DNA of 32,520 bases, from assembly GCA_002894305.1 (NCBI GenBank), contig PGEI01000031.1:1-32520 (forward strand). Reading direction: 5' to 3'. Below the pieces are notes generated by a model. The model was not told where the DNA came from, ran no database searches, and was given only the letters and a program-made list of their open reading frames with translations. This DNA comes from Comamonadaceae bacterium CD01 (GTDB lineage: Bacteria > Pseudomonadota > Gammaproteobacteria > Burkholderiales > Burkholderiaceae_C). Below, piece after piece: positions 1-9,466 of this stretch (its first letter is position 1; every line of letters starts with the position of its first letter). A program made the position numbers and the translations under genes.

Positions 1-150
1 CTGCGGTCGATTCGCAGCAGGCGATTTCCAAGTCCGACAGGCTCCTAGCAACGCTGGCGACGGCGGTGCAAGGCGCCCGCCGCCCCTGCACACGCCCCGC
101 CAAACGTCAACAATGCTGCACCGCGTCGCTGTGGTTATCGACAAGCGCGC
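1..150. other. Left edge, no gene recognised
   Basis: I see no supported gene, RNA or repeat in these 150 bases. They precede the signalling protein that starts at 151 and presumably hold its promoter, but no convincing -35/-10 pair is visible. Confidence 0.4.
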
Positions 151-2448
151 ATGCATCCAGATAATGCCGGGATGGAGACCGCCTCGTCGCTTCCTGACGA
201 TCTCGACCCCGAATCCCCCCGCGCATCCCTGACCGAGCCGCCCAAGGGCCTATCCCTCGCGCAGCTGCGAGCACAGCTGCGCGAGGCGCATGCGCGGCTG
301 CACCAGGTACAGGTTCAGCTGCAGGCCCGCCAGGAGCAGCTGGACGCCAAGGAGCAGGCCCTGCAGGCGCTGGCGCGCGAGTCGACCGCACAGGCGCGCC
401 AGCACCGCTGCGCCGAACAGGTCGCGCGCCTGGCGCAGCTGGGCCACTGGCAATGGGACGCCGGCAGCGACACCCTGGCCTGGAGCGACGAGACCTACCA
501 GTGCTTTGGCTACGCGAGCGGCCAGATCCAGCCGACGCTGGCGCTGTTTCTCGATCACGTGCTCGAGCGCGACCGCCAGCGCGTGAGCGACCTTCTGCAG
601 CAAGTGCTGCGCCAGGCCGACCCGCAGCGCCCGCGCAGCGTCGAATTCGGCTTTCGGCGCGCCGACGGCGCCTGGCGCGTCGGCCGCCTGCTGGGCGAGG
701 CGCGGCGCGACGCCGAGGGCCACGCGCTGAGCATCTCGGGCGCCTTGCAGGACATCACGGAGCTGCGCCATACCGAGCAGCTGTTTCACGCCGCCTTCAA
801 CGCCAGTCCCATGGGCACCATCGTCTCGCGCCTGGGCGACGGCGTGTTCCTGGACGTCAACGACCGGTTCGCCGCCTCGTTCGGCTGGAGCGCCGCGCAG
901 GCCCGGGGCCGCAGCGGGCTGGATCTGAACCTGTGGGTCGACACGGTGGTGCGCGACCTGTGGCGCGAGCAGCTGCGCCAGCACAGCATGCTGCCCAACT
1001 TCGAGACCCAGTGGCGCCACCGCAGCGGCGAGGTGCGCCAGGTCAGCCTGTCGGCGCAGCGCATCGACGTGGACAGCGAGCCGCTGGTGCTGACCTTCGT
1101 CAACGACATCACCGCGCACAAGCAGGCACAGGCGCGCGTCGATTTCCTGGCGCACCACGACCCGCTGACCGGGCTGCCCAACCGCGTGCTGTTTCGCGAC
1201 CGCTTCGAGCTGAGCGCCGCGTGGGCGCGCCAGCTGGGCCACAAGATGGCGCTGCTGAACCTGGATCTGGATCACTTCAAGACCATCAACGACACGCTGG
1301 GCCACCCCGCCGGCGACCAGGTGCTGCAGCAGGTGGCTCAGCGCCTGCAGCAGGTGGCGGGCAGCACCAGCACCATCAGCCGCCAGGGCGGCGACGAATT
1401 CTTGATCGCGCTGGGCAGCATCCAGGACGAGCAGCGCATCTCGCACATCGCCGCCCAGGTGATCGCTGCCATGACCGCTCCGCTGCACACCGGCGGACAG
1501 GAGCTGGAGATCAGCCTGTCGATGGGCATTGCCGTGTGGCCCGACGACGGCGAGGACTTCGACACGCTGCTGCAGTGCGCCGACACCGCGCTCTACCAGG
1601 CCAAGGCCGCAGGGCGCGACACCTGGCGCTTCTACACGCCGGCGATGAACGAGCAGGCGCTCGAGCAGTTGCAACTGCGCACGCTGCTGCGCCGCGCGCT
1701 GGAGCAGCGCCAGTTCGTGCTGTACTACCAGCCCCAGATCGACCTGGCCAGCGGCGCGCTGGTGGGTGTGGAGGCGCTGGTGCGGCTGCAGCGCGAGGAC
1801 GGGGCCATCATGGCGCCGGGGCAGTTCATCGCCGCGGCCGAGGACAGCGGTCTGATCGTGCCGCTGGGCGAATGGGTGCTGCGCGAGGCCTGCGCCCAGG
1901 CCATGCGCTGGCAGCAGCAGGGCCTGCCCGCGCTGACCGTGGCGGTCAACCTGTCGGCGGTGCAGTTTCGCCGCGGCGACCTGCTGCACAGCGTGACGCA
2001 GGCGCTGACCGACGCGGGGCTGGCGCCGCAGCGCCTGGAGCTGGAGCTGACCGAATCCATCCTGATCGACGACGCCGAGCAGATGATCGACCAGCTGCGC
2101 CGCCTGAAGGCGCTGGGCGTGTGCCTGTCAATCGACGACTTCGGCACCGGCTACTCCAGCCTGGCCTACCTCAAGCGCCTGGCGGTGGACAAGCTCAAGA
2201 TCGACCAGTCGTTCGTGCGCGACATTGCCGGCGACCCGGACGACGCGGCCATCGTGCGCGCCATCATCAGCATGGCGCGCAGCTTGAAGCTGCAAGTCAT
2301 TGCCGAAGGCGTGGAGACCGCCGACGCCGCCACGCTCTTGCGCATGCACCAGTGCCATGAGGCCCAGGGCTGGCATTTCGCCCGGCCCATGCCTGCGCAG
2401 GATCTGCCGGGCTGGCTGGAGCAGTACCAGGGCCGGCGCGGCGCCTGA
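151..2448 (+). CDS. PAS-PAS-GGDEF-EAL cyclic-di-GMP signalling protein
   Basis: This 765-residue cytoplasmic protein has no obvious membrane segment. A Gln/Leu/Ala-rich stretch at about residues 30-90 looks like a coiled coil. Two PAS domains follow (about 95-205 and 211-330), then a GGDEF domain with an intact GGDEF motif at 413-417, then an EAL domain. The EAL domain keeps its key phosphodiesterase motifs: EAL at 541-543, NLS, ELTES, DDFGTGYS from 662, KID and EGVET from 719. Both the cyclase and phosphodiesterase halves therefore look catalytically possible. The RxxD inhibitory site usually found just before GGDEF is absent. The PAS domains presumably sense a signal, whose nature cannot be read here. 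ATG 151 gives the longest form. ATG 172 is an alternative, and neither has a strong ribosome binding site. The gene ends 23 bases from the convergent exonuclease gene. Confidence 0.93.
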   Translation: MHPDNAGMETASSLPDDLDPESPRASLTEPPKGLSLAQLRAQLREAHARLHQVQVQLQARQEQLDAKEQALQALARESTAQARQHRCAEQVARLAQLGHWQWDAGSDTLAWSDETYQCFGYASGQIQPTLALFLDHVLERDRQRVSDLLQQVLRQADPQRPRSVEFGFRRADGAWRVGRLLGEARRDAEGHALSISGALQDITELRHTEQLFHAAFNASPMGTIVSRLGDGVFLDVNDRFAASFGWSAAQARGRSGLDLNLWVDTVVRDLWREQLRQHSMLPNFETQWRHRSGEVRQVSLSAQRIDVDSEPLVLTFVNDITAHKQAQARVDFLAHHDPLTGLPNRVLFRDRFELSAAWARQLGHKMALLNLDLDHFKTINDTLGHPAGDQVLQQVAQRLQQVAGSTSTISRQGGDEFLIALGSIQDEQRISHIAAQVIAAMTAPLHTGGQELEISLSMGIAVWPDDGEDFDTLLQCADTALYQAKAAGRDTWRFYTPAMNEQALEQLQLRTLLRRALEQRQFVLYYQPQIDLASGALVGVEALVRLQREDGAIMAPGQFIAAAEDSGLIVPLGEWVLREACAQAMRWQQQGLPALTVAVNLSAVQFRRGDLLHSVTQALTDAGLAPQRLELELTESILIDDAEQMIDQLRRLKALGVCLSIDDFGTGYSSLAYLKRLAVDKLKIDQSFVRDIAGDPDDAAIVRAIISMARSLKLQVIAEGVETADAATLLRMHQCHEAQGWHFARPMPAQDLPGWLEQYQGRRGA

Positions 2449-2471
2449 CACCGGGCGCGCAGCGCCGCAAT

Positions 2472-3908
2472 TCAACCCAGGTCGGGCGCAATGCCCTCGG
2501 CCCAGTCGTAGACCGCCTCCAGAATTGCCTGGCCGCGCTCGTCGGCCTGCCCGGCCAGCGTGTCGAGCTGGGCGAACAGCGCGTCGAAGGTACGCGCGCC
2601 GGCGGCACCGTCGACCAGCCGGGCCGCGCACCAGTCCTGCCAGCGCTGCTGGTCTTCGTCGCCCAGCGTCTCGGGGAAGTTGCGCGCGCGCCAGCGCCAG
2701 GCGAGCTCGGCCAGGCGCGCATCGTCGAAGCCGGTGCGTGCGTGCGCCAGCTCTGCCGGCGGCGTATCGCGCAAGCGCTGCAGGCGGCGGCGATCTTCGT
2801 TGCCGACGAAGCCGCCGTACAGATCCAGCTCGGGATCCACGTCTTGCTGCGCCGGGCGGCGAAACACTTCGGCCCAGATGGCGCTCATGTCGGGCAGCGC
2901 GCGCGCGGCCTGCGCGTGGCGCGCGGCGGCCTCCAGGTCGATGCCCCAGCGCTCGGCCAGCTGCGGCGTGAGCGTGTTGAGGTTGCCCACGACCATCGGC
3001 GACTTGTTCAGGTGCACGCTCTTGAGCGGCAGGCGCTGCACGCCCTCGGGCAGGTCGGCCTGGCGGGTGAACAGGCGCTGCGCGATCGTGGCCGCATCGA
3101 GCTGCGCCAGCTCCGACGGGTCGTGCGCCAGGTTCCAGGCCAGCAGCTCGTTCTTGTTGCCCGGGTGGCTGGCCAGCGGCCACATCACGGCCAGGCAGCC
3201 CTGCTCGGCCGGGAACATGCCCGAGACATGCAGGAACGGCCGCGCCTGGTCGGCGCTGGCGGGCAGGCGCAACTCAGCCAGCACGCGATCCTTCTTGTGC
3301 AGCGCCAGCGCAAAGTCGAACAGGCGCGGGTTGTGCTGGCGCACCAGCCGCGCCAGCGCAATGGTGGCGCGCACGTCGGACAGCGCGTCGTGCGCCGCCT
3401 CGTGCGCCAGGCCGTTGGCGGCGGTGAGGTGTTCCAGCCGAAAGCTGGTGCGCCCCTCGTGCTGCGGCCAGACCATGCCGTCCGGGCGCAGCGCGTAAGC
3501 CATGCGCACCACGTCCAGCAGATCCCAGCGCCCGCAACCGTTCTGCCACTCGCGCGCATAGGGGTCGATCAGGTTGCGCCAGAACATGAAGCGCGTGATC
3601 TCGTCGTCGAAGCGAATCGTGTTGTAGCCCACGCCAATCGTGCCCGGCTGCGCCAGTTCGGCCTCGATGCGAGCGGCAAATTCGCTCTCAGGCAGGCCTT
3701 TCTGCAGGCACAGCTGCGGCGTGATGCCTGTGATCAGGCAGGCCTGCGGGTCGGGTAGATAGTCGGGCGCGGGCCGGCAGTACAGCATCAACGGCTCGCC
3801 GATCTCGTTGAGCGCTGCGTCGGTGCGGATGGCGGCGAACTGCGCCGGGCGGTCGCGGCGCGTGTCGGTGCCAAAGGTTTCGTAGTCGTGCCAGAGAAAA
3901 GTGTGCAT
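2472..3908 (-). CDS. sbcB: Exodeoxyribonuclease I
   Basis: This 478-residue protein matches the length of E. coli ExoI (about 475). It is a 3'-5' single-strand DNA exonuclease acting in recombination and mismatch repair. The DEDD-type active site is visible: D8 and E10 in the N-terminal HDYETFGTD, then VGYNTIRFDDEI for the second motif, and HDALSDVRAT for the third. The remaining half has the helical C-terminal character of the family. The same frame stays open far upstream, but homology begins at MHTFLWHDYE, so the start is placed at 3908. That leaves 72 bases to the divergent transglycosylase gene. The ORF extension into that gene is a high-GC artefact. Its symbol in this lineage may be given as exoI or xonA. 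Confidence 0.95.
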   Translation of the reverse strand: MHTFLWHDYETFGTDTRRDRPAQFAAIRTDAALNEIGEPLMLYCRPAPDYLPDPQACLITGITPQLCLQKGLPESEFAARIEAELAQPGTIGVGYNTIRFDDEITRFMFWRNLIDPYAREWQNGCGRWDLLDVVRMAYALRPDGMVWPQHEGRTSFRLEHLTAANGLAHEAAHDALSDVRATIALARLVRQHNPRLFDFALALHKKDRVLAELRLPASADQARPFLHVSGMFPAEQGCLAVMWPLASHPGNKNELLAWNLAHDPSELAQLDAATIAQRLFTRQADLPEGVQRLPLKSVHLNKSPMVVGNLNTLTPQLAERWGIDLEAAARHAQAARALPDMSAIWAEVFRRPAQQDVDPELDLYGGFVGNEDRRRLQRLRDTPPAELAHARTGFDDARLAELAWRWRARNFPETLGDEDQQRWQDWCAARLVDGAAGARTFDALFAQLDTLAGQADERGQAILEAVYDWAEGIAPDLG

Positions 3909-3980
3909 GCGTGCAAAAAGTTGAAAAACCGCGAGCCCGAGGGCGCGATCCCGCCAGTATGCCCGCACCAAGACGGCACA

Positions 3981-5348
3981 ATGGCGGACACCATGCGCAT
4001 GCTCCAAGCCTCCACCGCCCTGCTGGGCCTGGCCATCGTCGCCGGCTGCGCCAGCACCCAGACACACAGCGAAGAAGCCGCTGCCGCCGCCCCCGCTCCC
4101 GCTTCCACCACCGCCGCTACGCCACAAACCACACCTGCGGCCTCGCCCGAAACACCGGCAGCAGCTCCCCCGCCCCAGGTTGCGCCCGCTCCTGCGCTGG
4201 ACTTTGCCGGCTGGATCAAGGCCTTTGCCCGGCAGGCGCGCGATGCGGGCATCAGCGAGGAGACGCTGGCGCAGACCCTGGAGCAGGCGCAGTGGCTGCC
4301 GCGCGTGGTCGAGCTCGACCGCGCCCAGCCCGAATTCGTGCGCCCGCCCTGGGTGTACCTGGACAACGCAGTCTCCAGCCTGCGCATCACGCAGGGGCGC
4401 AAGCAGATGCAGTTGCACGCGCCGGCGCTGCAGGCAGCCAGCGAGCGCTACGGCGTGCCGGCCGCCATCGTCACCGCCATCTGGGGCATGGAGAGCAACT
4501 ACGGGCGCAATTTCGGCAGCTTTCGCACCGTCGACGCGCTGGCCACGCTGGCCTTCGACGGGCGCAGGCGCAGCTGGGCGCGCAACGAGCTGATGGACGC
4601 GCTGCGCATCGTCGACCGCGGCGAGGCCGCCGCCTCGGCGCTGATCGGCTCCTGGGCCGGCGCCATGGGCCACACCCAGTTTCTGCCGTCGGTCTACCTG
4701 GCCTACGCGGTCGACGCCGACGGCGACGGCCGCCGCGACATCTGGGGCAGCGTGCCCGACGTGGTTGCATCCACCGCGCACTACCTGGAAGTGGCCGGCT
4801 GGCGCAGCAGCGAGCCCTGGGGCACCGAGGTGCAACTGCCCGCCGGATTCGACTACGCCCGTGCCGAGCTGAGCACGGTGCAAGCAAGCCGCGACTGGGC
4901 CGGCGAAGGCGTGCGCACGCCGACGGGCGCACCGCTGCCGGCGCTGGAGAAAGCCTCGATCCTCGCGCCCGCCGGCGCGCTGGGCCCGGCCGTACTGGTC
5001 GGCGGCAACTTCCGCGCGCTGCTGCGCTACAACAACTCGATCAACTACGCGCTGGCCGTGGCGCTGCTGGCCCAGCGCATCGAAGGCGGCCCCGACCTGC
5101 TGGCACCCTGGCCGCGCACGCTGGCGCCCTTGACGCGCTCCGAGGTGCGCAGCCTGCAGCAGGGCCTGAACCAGCGCGGCATCGACGCCGGCACCGCCGA
5201 CGGCGTGATCGGCCCGGCCACGCGCGCCGGCGTGCGCCAGCTGCAGACCGCGCTGGATCTGCAGCCCGCCGACGGCTATCCCACGCAGGCGCTGCTGCAA
5301 CGCCTGCGCACCCTGCCGGAGCCGGAAAACGGGCAATCCAGTCCATGA
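3981..5348 (+). CDS. Lytic murein transglycosylase, MltB family, lipoprotein
   Basis: The product is about 455 residues and cleaves peptidoglycan glycan strands in the periplasm, releasing 1,6-anhydro-muropeptides. The N-terminus is a lipoprotein signal with lipobox V-A-G-C (MRMLQASTALLGLAIVAGC), followed by a Pro/Ala/Thr-rich linker. An SLT_2 (MltB-type) catalytic domain follows, with the catalytic glutamate in GMESNYGRNFG at about residue 171. A C-terminal peptidoglycan-binding domain covers roughly the last 65 residues (LTRSEVRSLQQGLNQRGI onward). An upstream in-frame ATG at 3888 would overlap the exonuclease gene and bury the signal peptide. ATG 3981 or 3993 therefore fits better; 3993 gives the tightest signal peptide. 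It could equally be named a B-type Slt/Mlt in other schemes. Confidence 0.9.
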   Translation: MADTMRMLQASTALLGLAIVAGCASTQTHSEEAAAAAPAPASTTAATPQTTPAASPETPAAAPPPQVAPAPALDFAGWIKAFARQARDAGISEETLAQTLEQAQWLPRVVELDRAQPEFVRPPWVYLDNAVSSLRITQGRKQMQLHAPALQAASERYGVPAAIVTAIWGMESNYGRNFGSFRTVDALATLAFDGRRRSWARNELMDALRIVDRGEAAASALIGSWAGAMGHTQFLPSVYLAYAVDADGDGRRDIWGSVPDVVASTAHYLEVAGWRSSEPWGTEVQLPAGFDYARAELSTVQASRDWAGEGVRTPTGAPLPALEKASILAPAGALGPAVLVGGNFRALLRYNNSINYALAVALLAQRIEGGPDLLAPWPRTLAPLTRSEVRSLQQGLNQRGIDAGTADGVIGPATRAGVRQLQTALDLQPADGYPTQALLQRLRTLPEPENGQSSP

Positions 5349-5355
5349 ATCCAAG

Positions 5356-5431
5356 GGTTGCACCAAGGGTTTACCCTGTTTTCTTCTTTTTCCCAATCCT
5401 GGATATTCCAGGTCTTGCATCAGGTTGCACC
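5356..5431 (+). promoter_or_regulatory. Two PutA-operator-like sites upstream of putA
   Basis: GGTTGCACC occurs at 5356-5364 and again at 5423-5431, between the transglycosylase stop and the putA start. The core GTTGCA is, as I recall it, the sequence bound by the ribbon-helix-helix domain of E. coli PutA. The first copy starts 7 bases after the transglycosylase stop codon. A pyrimidine-rich stretch (5379-5393) preceded by a weak AGGG-TTTA-CCCT hairpin lies between the two and could end upstream transcription. Role inferred: autorepression of putA when proline is absent. Confidence 0.7.
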
Positions 5432-5462
5432 CGCAGCCTGGCTCATTGGGAATCGGAAGATC

Positions 5463-8400
5463 ATGTCCACGACGGTTGGCATCAAGGTTGATGACACTTT
5501 GCGCGAACGCATTCGCGCCGCGGCCCAGCAGCTGGGCCGCACCCCGCACTGGCTGCTCAAGCAGTCCATCGTCCAGTACGTCGACGCACTGGAACGAGGT
5601 GCAACCAGCATCCCGATCCTGATTCCCGGCCAGGAAGAGTCCGAACAGGACAGCCAGGAAGTTGCCAGCTCGGCGTCCAGTGAGGTGCAACCCTTTCTGC
5701 ACTTCGCCCAGTCGGTGCTGCCGCAGACGCCGCTGCGCGCCGCCATCACAGCCGCCTGGCACCGCCCCGAGACCGAATGCCTGCCGGCGCTGCTGCCGCT
5801 GGCGCGCGTGAGCGACGCCGAGCAAGCCACCAAGGTACGCGAGCTGGCGGCCCGGCTGGTCCAGGGCCTGCGCGATGCGCCCGTGGCCAGCGGCGTGGCC
5901 GCGCTGGTGCAGGAGTTCTCGCTGTCCAGCCAGGAAGGCGTGGCGCTGATGTGCCTGGCCGAGGCGCTGCTGCGCATTCCCGACCGCGCCACGCGCGACG
6001 CGCTGATCCGCGACAAGATCAGCCGCGGCGACTGGCGCTCGCACGTCGGGCGTTCGCCGTCGATGTTCGTCAACGCCGCCGCCTGGGGCCTGGTGCTGAC
6101 CGGCAAGCTGACCGCGACGACCAGCGAGAACAACCTCTCCTCGGCGCTCACGCGCGTCATCGGCAAGGGCGGCGAGCCGCTCATCCGCCAGGGCGTGAAC
6201 CACGCGATGAAGCTGATGGGCGAGCAGTTCGTCACCGGCCAGAACATTGCCGAGGCGCTGGCCAACAGCCGCAAATACGAGTCGCAAGGCTTTCGCTACA
6301 GCTACGACATGCTGGGCGAGGCGGCCACCACCGAGGCCGACGCACAGCGCTATATGCAGGCCTACGAACAAGCCATCCACGCCATTGGTGCGGCGTCGAG
6401 CGGGCGCGGCATTTTTGAAGGCCCGGGCATCTCGATCAAGCTGTCGGCGCTGCACCCGCGCTACACCCGCGCGCAGTACGAGCGCGTCATGGGCGAGCTG
6501 CTGCCGCGCGTGCTGCGCCTGGCCGAGCTTGCCAAGCAGTACGACATCGGCATGAACATCGACGCCGAGGAGGCCGACCGCCTGGAGCTGTCACTCGACC
6601 TGCTGGAGGCACTGTGCGCAGCGCCCACGCTCAAGGGCTGGAGCGGCATCGGCTTCGTGGTACAGGCCTACCAGAAGCGCTGCCCGCAGGTCATCGACTA
6701 CCTCATCGACTTGGCGCGGCGCAGCCGCCGCCGGCTGATGGTGCGCCTGGTCAAGGGCGCGTACTGGGACAGCGAGATCAAGCGCGCGCAGCTCGACGGC
6801 CTGGCCGGCTACCCGGTCTACACACGCAAGGTCTACACCGACGTGAGCTATCTGGCCTGCGCCCGCAAGCTGCTGGAGGCGCCCGACGCGGTCTATCCAC
6901 AGTTCGCCACGCACAACGCGCAGACGCTGTCTTCCATCTACCACCTGGCCCAGACCGTGGGCGGCAGCTATTACAGCGGCCAATATGAGTTCCAGTGCCT
7001 GCACGGCATGGGCGAGCCGCTGTACAGCCAGGTCACCGGCAAGTCGGCCGAGGGCAAGCTGGCCCGCCCCTGCCGCGTCTACGCGCCGGTGGGCAGCCAC
7101 GAGACGCTGCTGGCCTATCTGGTGCGCCGCCTGCTGGAAAACGGCGCCAACACCTCGTTCGTCAACCGCATTGGCGACGCAAGCATCCCTGTGGCCGAGC
7201 TGGTGACCGACCCGGTCAGCGACGCGATGCAGATCGCAAGTCAGGAAGGCCGCCTGGGCGCGCCCCACCCGCGCATCCCGCTGCCGCACGATCTGCTGAT
7301 GCAGGGCGACCAGCCGCGCGCCAACTCGCAGGGCATCAACCTGGCGCACGAGCAGCAGCTGGCGTCGCTGGCCGCGGCGCTGCTGCACAGCACCAGCCAG
7401 CTATGGCTTGCCGCACCCGCGGGCACGCCGCTGCCGGCCGACCCGGCTGCCGCCCCCGGCTGGCAGGCCATGCGCAACCCGGCAGAGCTGTCCGACATTG
7501 TCGGCTGGGTGCACGAAGCCACGCCCGACGAGGCCGAGGCCGCCGCCCAGACCGCCACGCAGACCGCGCCCATCTGGGCCGGCACGCCGCCCGCGGCGCG
7601 CGCCGATGCGCTGGCACGCGCGGCCGACCTGCTGGAGCAGCGCAGCCAGGTGCTGATGGGATTGATCATGCGCGAGGCGGGCAAGACGCTGTCCAACGCG
7701 GTGGCCGAGATCCGCGAGGCCGTGGACTTTTTGCGCTACTACGGCGCGCAGGTGGCCGCGCAGTTTGACAACGCCCGCGAGCGCCCGCTGGGCACCATCC
7801 TGGCCATCAGCCCGTGGAATTTTCCTCTGGCCATCTTCACCGGCCAGGTGGCCGCGGCGCTTGCCGCCGGCAACGCCGTGCTGGCCAAGCCGGCCGAGCA
7901 GACGCCGCTCACCGCCGCCGCCATGGTCGCCATCCTGCACGAAGCGGGCGTGCCCCAGGGCGCGCTGCAGCTCGTGCCTGGCCAGGGCGAGACCGTGGGC
8001 GCCGCACTGGTAGCCCACCCGCTGGTAGCGGGCGTGATGTTCACCGGCTCGACCGACGTGGCGCGCCTGATCGCCGGCCAGCTCAGCACCCGCCTGTCGG
8101 ACAGTGGCCACGCCATTCCCCTGATCGCCGAGACCGGCGGCCAGAACGCCATGGTCGTCGACTCGTCGGCGCTGGCCGAGCAGGTCGTCGGCGACGTGCT
8201 GGCCTCGGCCTTCGACTCGGCCGGCCAGCGCTGCTCGGCGCTGCGCCTGCTGTGCGTGCAGGAGGACGTGGCCGAGCGCCAGCTCACCATGCTGCGCGAG
8301 GCGCTGCAGGAATGGGCCATGGGCAACCCCGACCGTCAGAGCACCGACGTGGGCCCGGTGATCGACGCGCCAGCGCGCGCGCAAATCGAGGAGCACATCG

Positions 8401-9452
8401 CAGCCATGGAACAGGCCGGACAGAAAGTCACCCGGGTGCAGCACCGGGGCGAGGCGCTCAACGGCCACTTCGTCGCGCCGACGATGATCGAGATCGACTC
8501 TGCCCGCCGCCTGACACACGAGGTCTTTGGCCCGGTACTGCACGTGATCCGCTACCAGCGCGACGACATCGACGCGCTGATGGCCGACATCAACGCGACC
8601 GGCTACGGCCTCACCTTCGGCATCCACAGCCGCATCGACGAGACCATCGACCACCTGAGCAGCACGATTGCCGCGGGCAACGTCTACGTCAACCGCAACG
8701 TGATCGGCGCGGTCGTCGGCGTACAGCCCTTTGGCGGCATGGGGCTGTCGGGCACCGGCCCCAAGGCGGGCGGCCCGCTCTACCTGTACCGCCTGGTGCA
8801 AGGCCAGCCCAGCGCCGCGCTGGCGCCGCTGCCGCGCACGAGCGACGAGACGCAGCAGCCCAGCCTGCAGCTGCTGCAAAAACTGCAGCAAACAGTGCTG
8901 CCCGACATGGACGCCACCCAGGCACGCAACGCCTGCGACGCGGCACTCACTGCATCGCGCCTGGGCGCCAGCTGGCTACTGCCCGGTCCCACCGGCGAGA
9001 GCAACCGCTACCGCCTGCTGCCGCGCGGCCCCGTCTGGGCCTTGCCCGCCACGCCGCTGGGCCTGGTGCACCAGGTGGCCGCGGCGCTGGCCAGCGGCAA
9101 TACCTGCCACGTGGTGCTGCCCGAGGCCGACAACGGCTGCGCCGCCGCCTGGCAGGCGCTGCGCGCCGCCGCGGGCGACGCCGCAGCCGCCTGGCTGCAT
9201 GAAGCCCGGGCGGACGACATGGCGCAGGCGCCGATGGCCGCGCTGCTGTTCGAAGGCGACGGCGACGCGCTGCTGCCACTCAACCACCTGGTCGCCACGC
9301 GCGCTGGCGCGTTGGTGCGCGTCGAGAGCCGTCGCAGCGACGAGCTGGCCGCCGGCCTGGGCTACGACCTGGCGGCGCTGGTGCACGAGCAGTCGATCAG
9401 CACCAACACCGCCGCCGCCGGCGGCAACGCCCAGCTGATGACCATGGCCTGA
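5463..9452 (+). CDS. putA: Trifunctional PutA: repressor, proline dehydrogenase and glutamate semialdehyde dehydrogenase
   Basis: At 1329 residues this matches long enterobacterial PutA (about 1320). It oxidises proline to glutamate at the membrane with FAD then NAD. Residues 1-50 form a ribbon-helix-helix DNA-binding domain (TTVGIKVDDTLRERIRAAAQ, then RTPHWLLKQSI), the feature of PutA proteins that repress their own genes. The proline dehydrogenase barrel covers about 250-610 (GPGISIKLSALHPRY, RLVKGAYWDSEIKRAQ). The aldehyde dehydrogenase domain covers about 660-1110, with catalytic Glu890 in AETGGQN and Cys924 in SAGQRCSALR. A C-terminal ALDH-like fold completes it. ATG 5463 is preceded by GGAAGA and matches the family N-terminus; a longer in-frame start at 5358 lies over the operator region and is unlikely. 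putP follows 266 bases downstream. Confidence 0.97.
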   Translation: MSTTVGIKVDDTLRERIRAAAQQLGRTPHWLLKQSIVQYVDALERGATSIPILIPGQEESEQDSQEVASSASSEVQPFLHFAQSVLPQTPLRAAITAAWHRPETECLPALLPLARVSDAEQATKVRELAARLVQGLRDAPVASGVAALVQEFSLSSQEGVALMCLAEALLRIPDRATRDALIRDKISRGDWRSHVGRSPSMFVNAAAWGLVLTGKLTATTSENNLSSALTRVIGKGGEPLIRQGVNHAMKLMGEQFVTGQNIAEALANSRKYESQGFRYSYDMLGEAATTEADAQRYMQAYEQAIHAIGAASSGRGIFEGPGISIKLSALHPRYTRAQYERVMGELLPRVLRLAELAKQYDIGMNIDAEEADRLELSLDLLEALCAAPTLKGWSGIGFVVQAYQKRCPQVIDYLIDLARRSRRRLMVRLVKGAYWDSEIKRAQLDGLAGYPVYTRKVYTDVSYLACARKLLEAPDAVYPQFATHNAQTLSSIYHLAQTVGGSYYSGQYEFQCLHGMGEPLYSQVTGKSAEGKLARPCRVYAPVGSHETLLAYLVRRLLENGANTSFVNRIGDASIPVAELVTDPVSDAMQIASQEGRLGAPHPRIPLPHDLLMQGDQPRANSQGINLAHEQQLASLAAALLHSTSQLWLAAPAGTPLPADPAAAPGWQAMRNPAELSDIVGWVHEATPDEAEAAAQTATQTAPIWAGTPPAARADALARAADLLEQRSQVLMGLIMREAGKTLSNAVAEIREAVDFLRYYGAQVAAQFDNARERPLGTILAISPWNFPLAIFTGQVAAALAAGNAVLAKPAEQTPLTAAAMVAILHEAGVPQGALQLVPGQGETVGAALVAHPLVAGVMFTGSTDVARLIAGQLSTRLSDSGHAIPLIAETGGQNAMVVDSSALAEQVVGDVLASAFDSAGQRCSALRLLCVQEDVAERQLTMLREALQEWAMGNPDRQSTDVGPVIDAPARAQIEEHIAAMEQAGQKVTRVQHRGEALNGHFVAPTMIEIDSARRLTHEVFGPVLHVIRYQRDDIDALMADINATGYGLTFGIHSRIDETIDHLSSTIAAGNVYVNRNVIGAVVGVQPFGGMGLSGTGPKAGGPLYLYRLVQGQPSAALAPLPRTSDETQQPSLQLLQKLQQTVLPDMDATQARNACDAALTASRLGASWLLPGPTGESNRYRLLPRGPVWALPATPLGLVHQVAAALASGNTCHVVLPEADNGCAAAWQALRAAAGDAAAAWLHEARADDMAQAPMAALLFEGDGDALLPLNHLVATRAGALVRVESRRSDELAAGLGYDLAALVHEQSISTNTAAAGGNAQLMTMA
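5598..5692 (-). promoter_or_regulatory. Two PutA-operator-like sites inside the putA coding start
   Basis: GGTGCAACC, the reverse complement of the two upstream copies, lies at 5598-5606 and 5684-5692 within putA codons 46-77. Together with the upstream pair this gives four exact 9-mers in 337 bases, two in each orientation, converging on the start codon. Such an arrangement would suit DNA looping or cooperative binding by dimeric PutA. Function is inferred from the motif and clustering only. Confidence 0.55.
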
Positions 9453-9466
9453 GCGGATCCATTTCA

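Noticed and set aside
4828-4836. GGTGCAACT inside the transglycosylase gene
   Set aside because: One mismatch to the putA 9-mer, over 500 bases from the cluster and explained by codon sequence.
2472-6455. 1327-residue frame running from exonuclease I upstream through the transglycosylase and putA
   Set aside because: Only the part from 3908 downward shows exonuclease homology; the rest is antisense to two well-supported genes.
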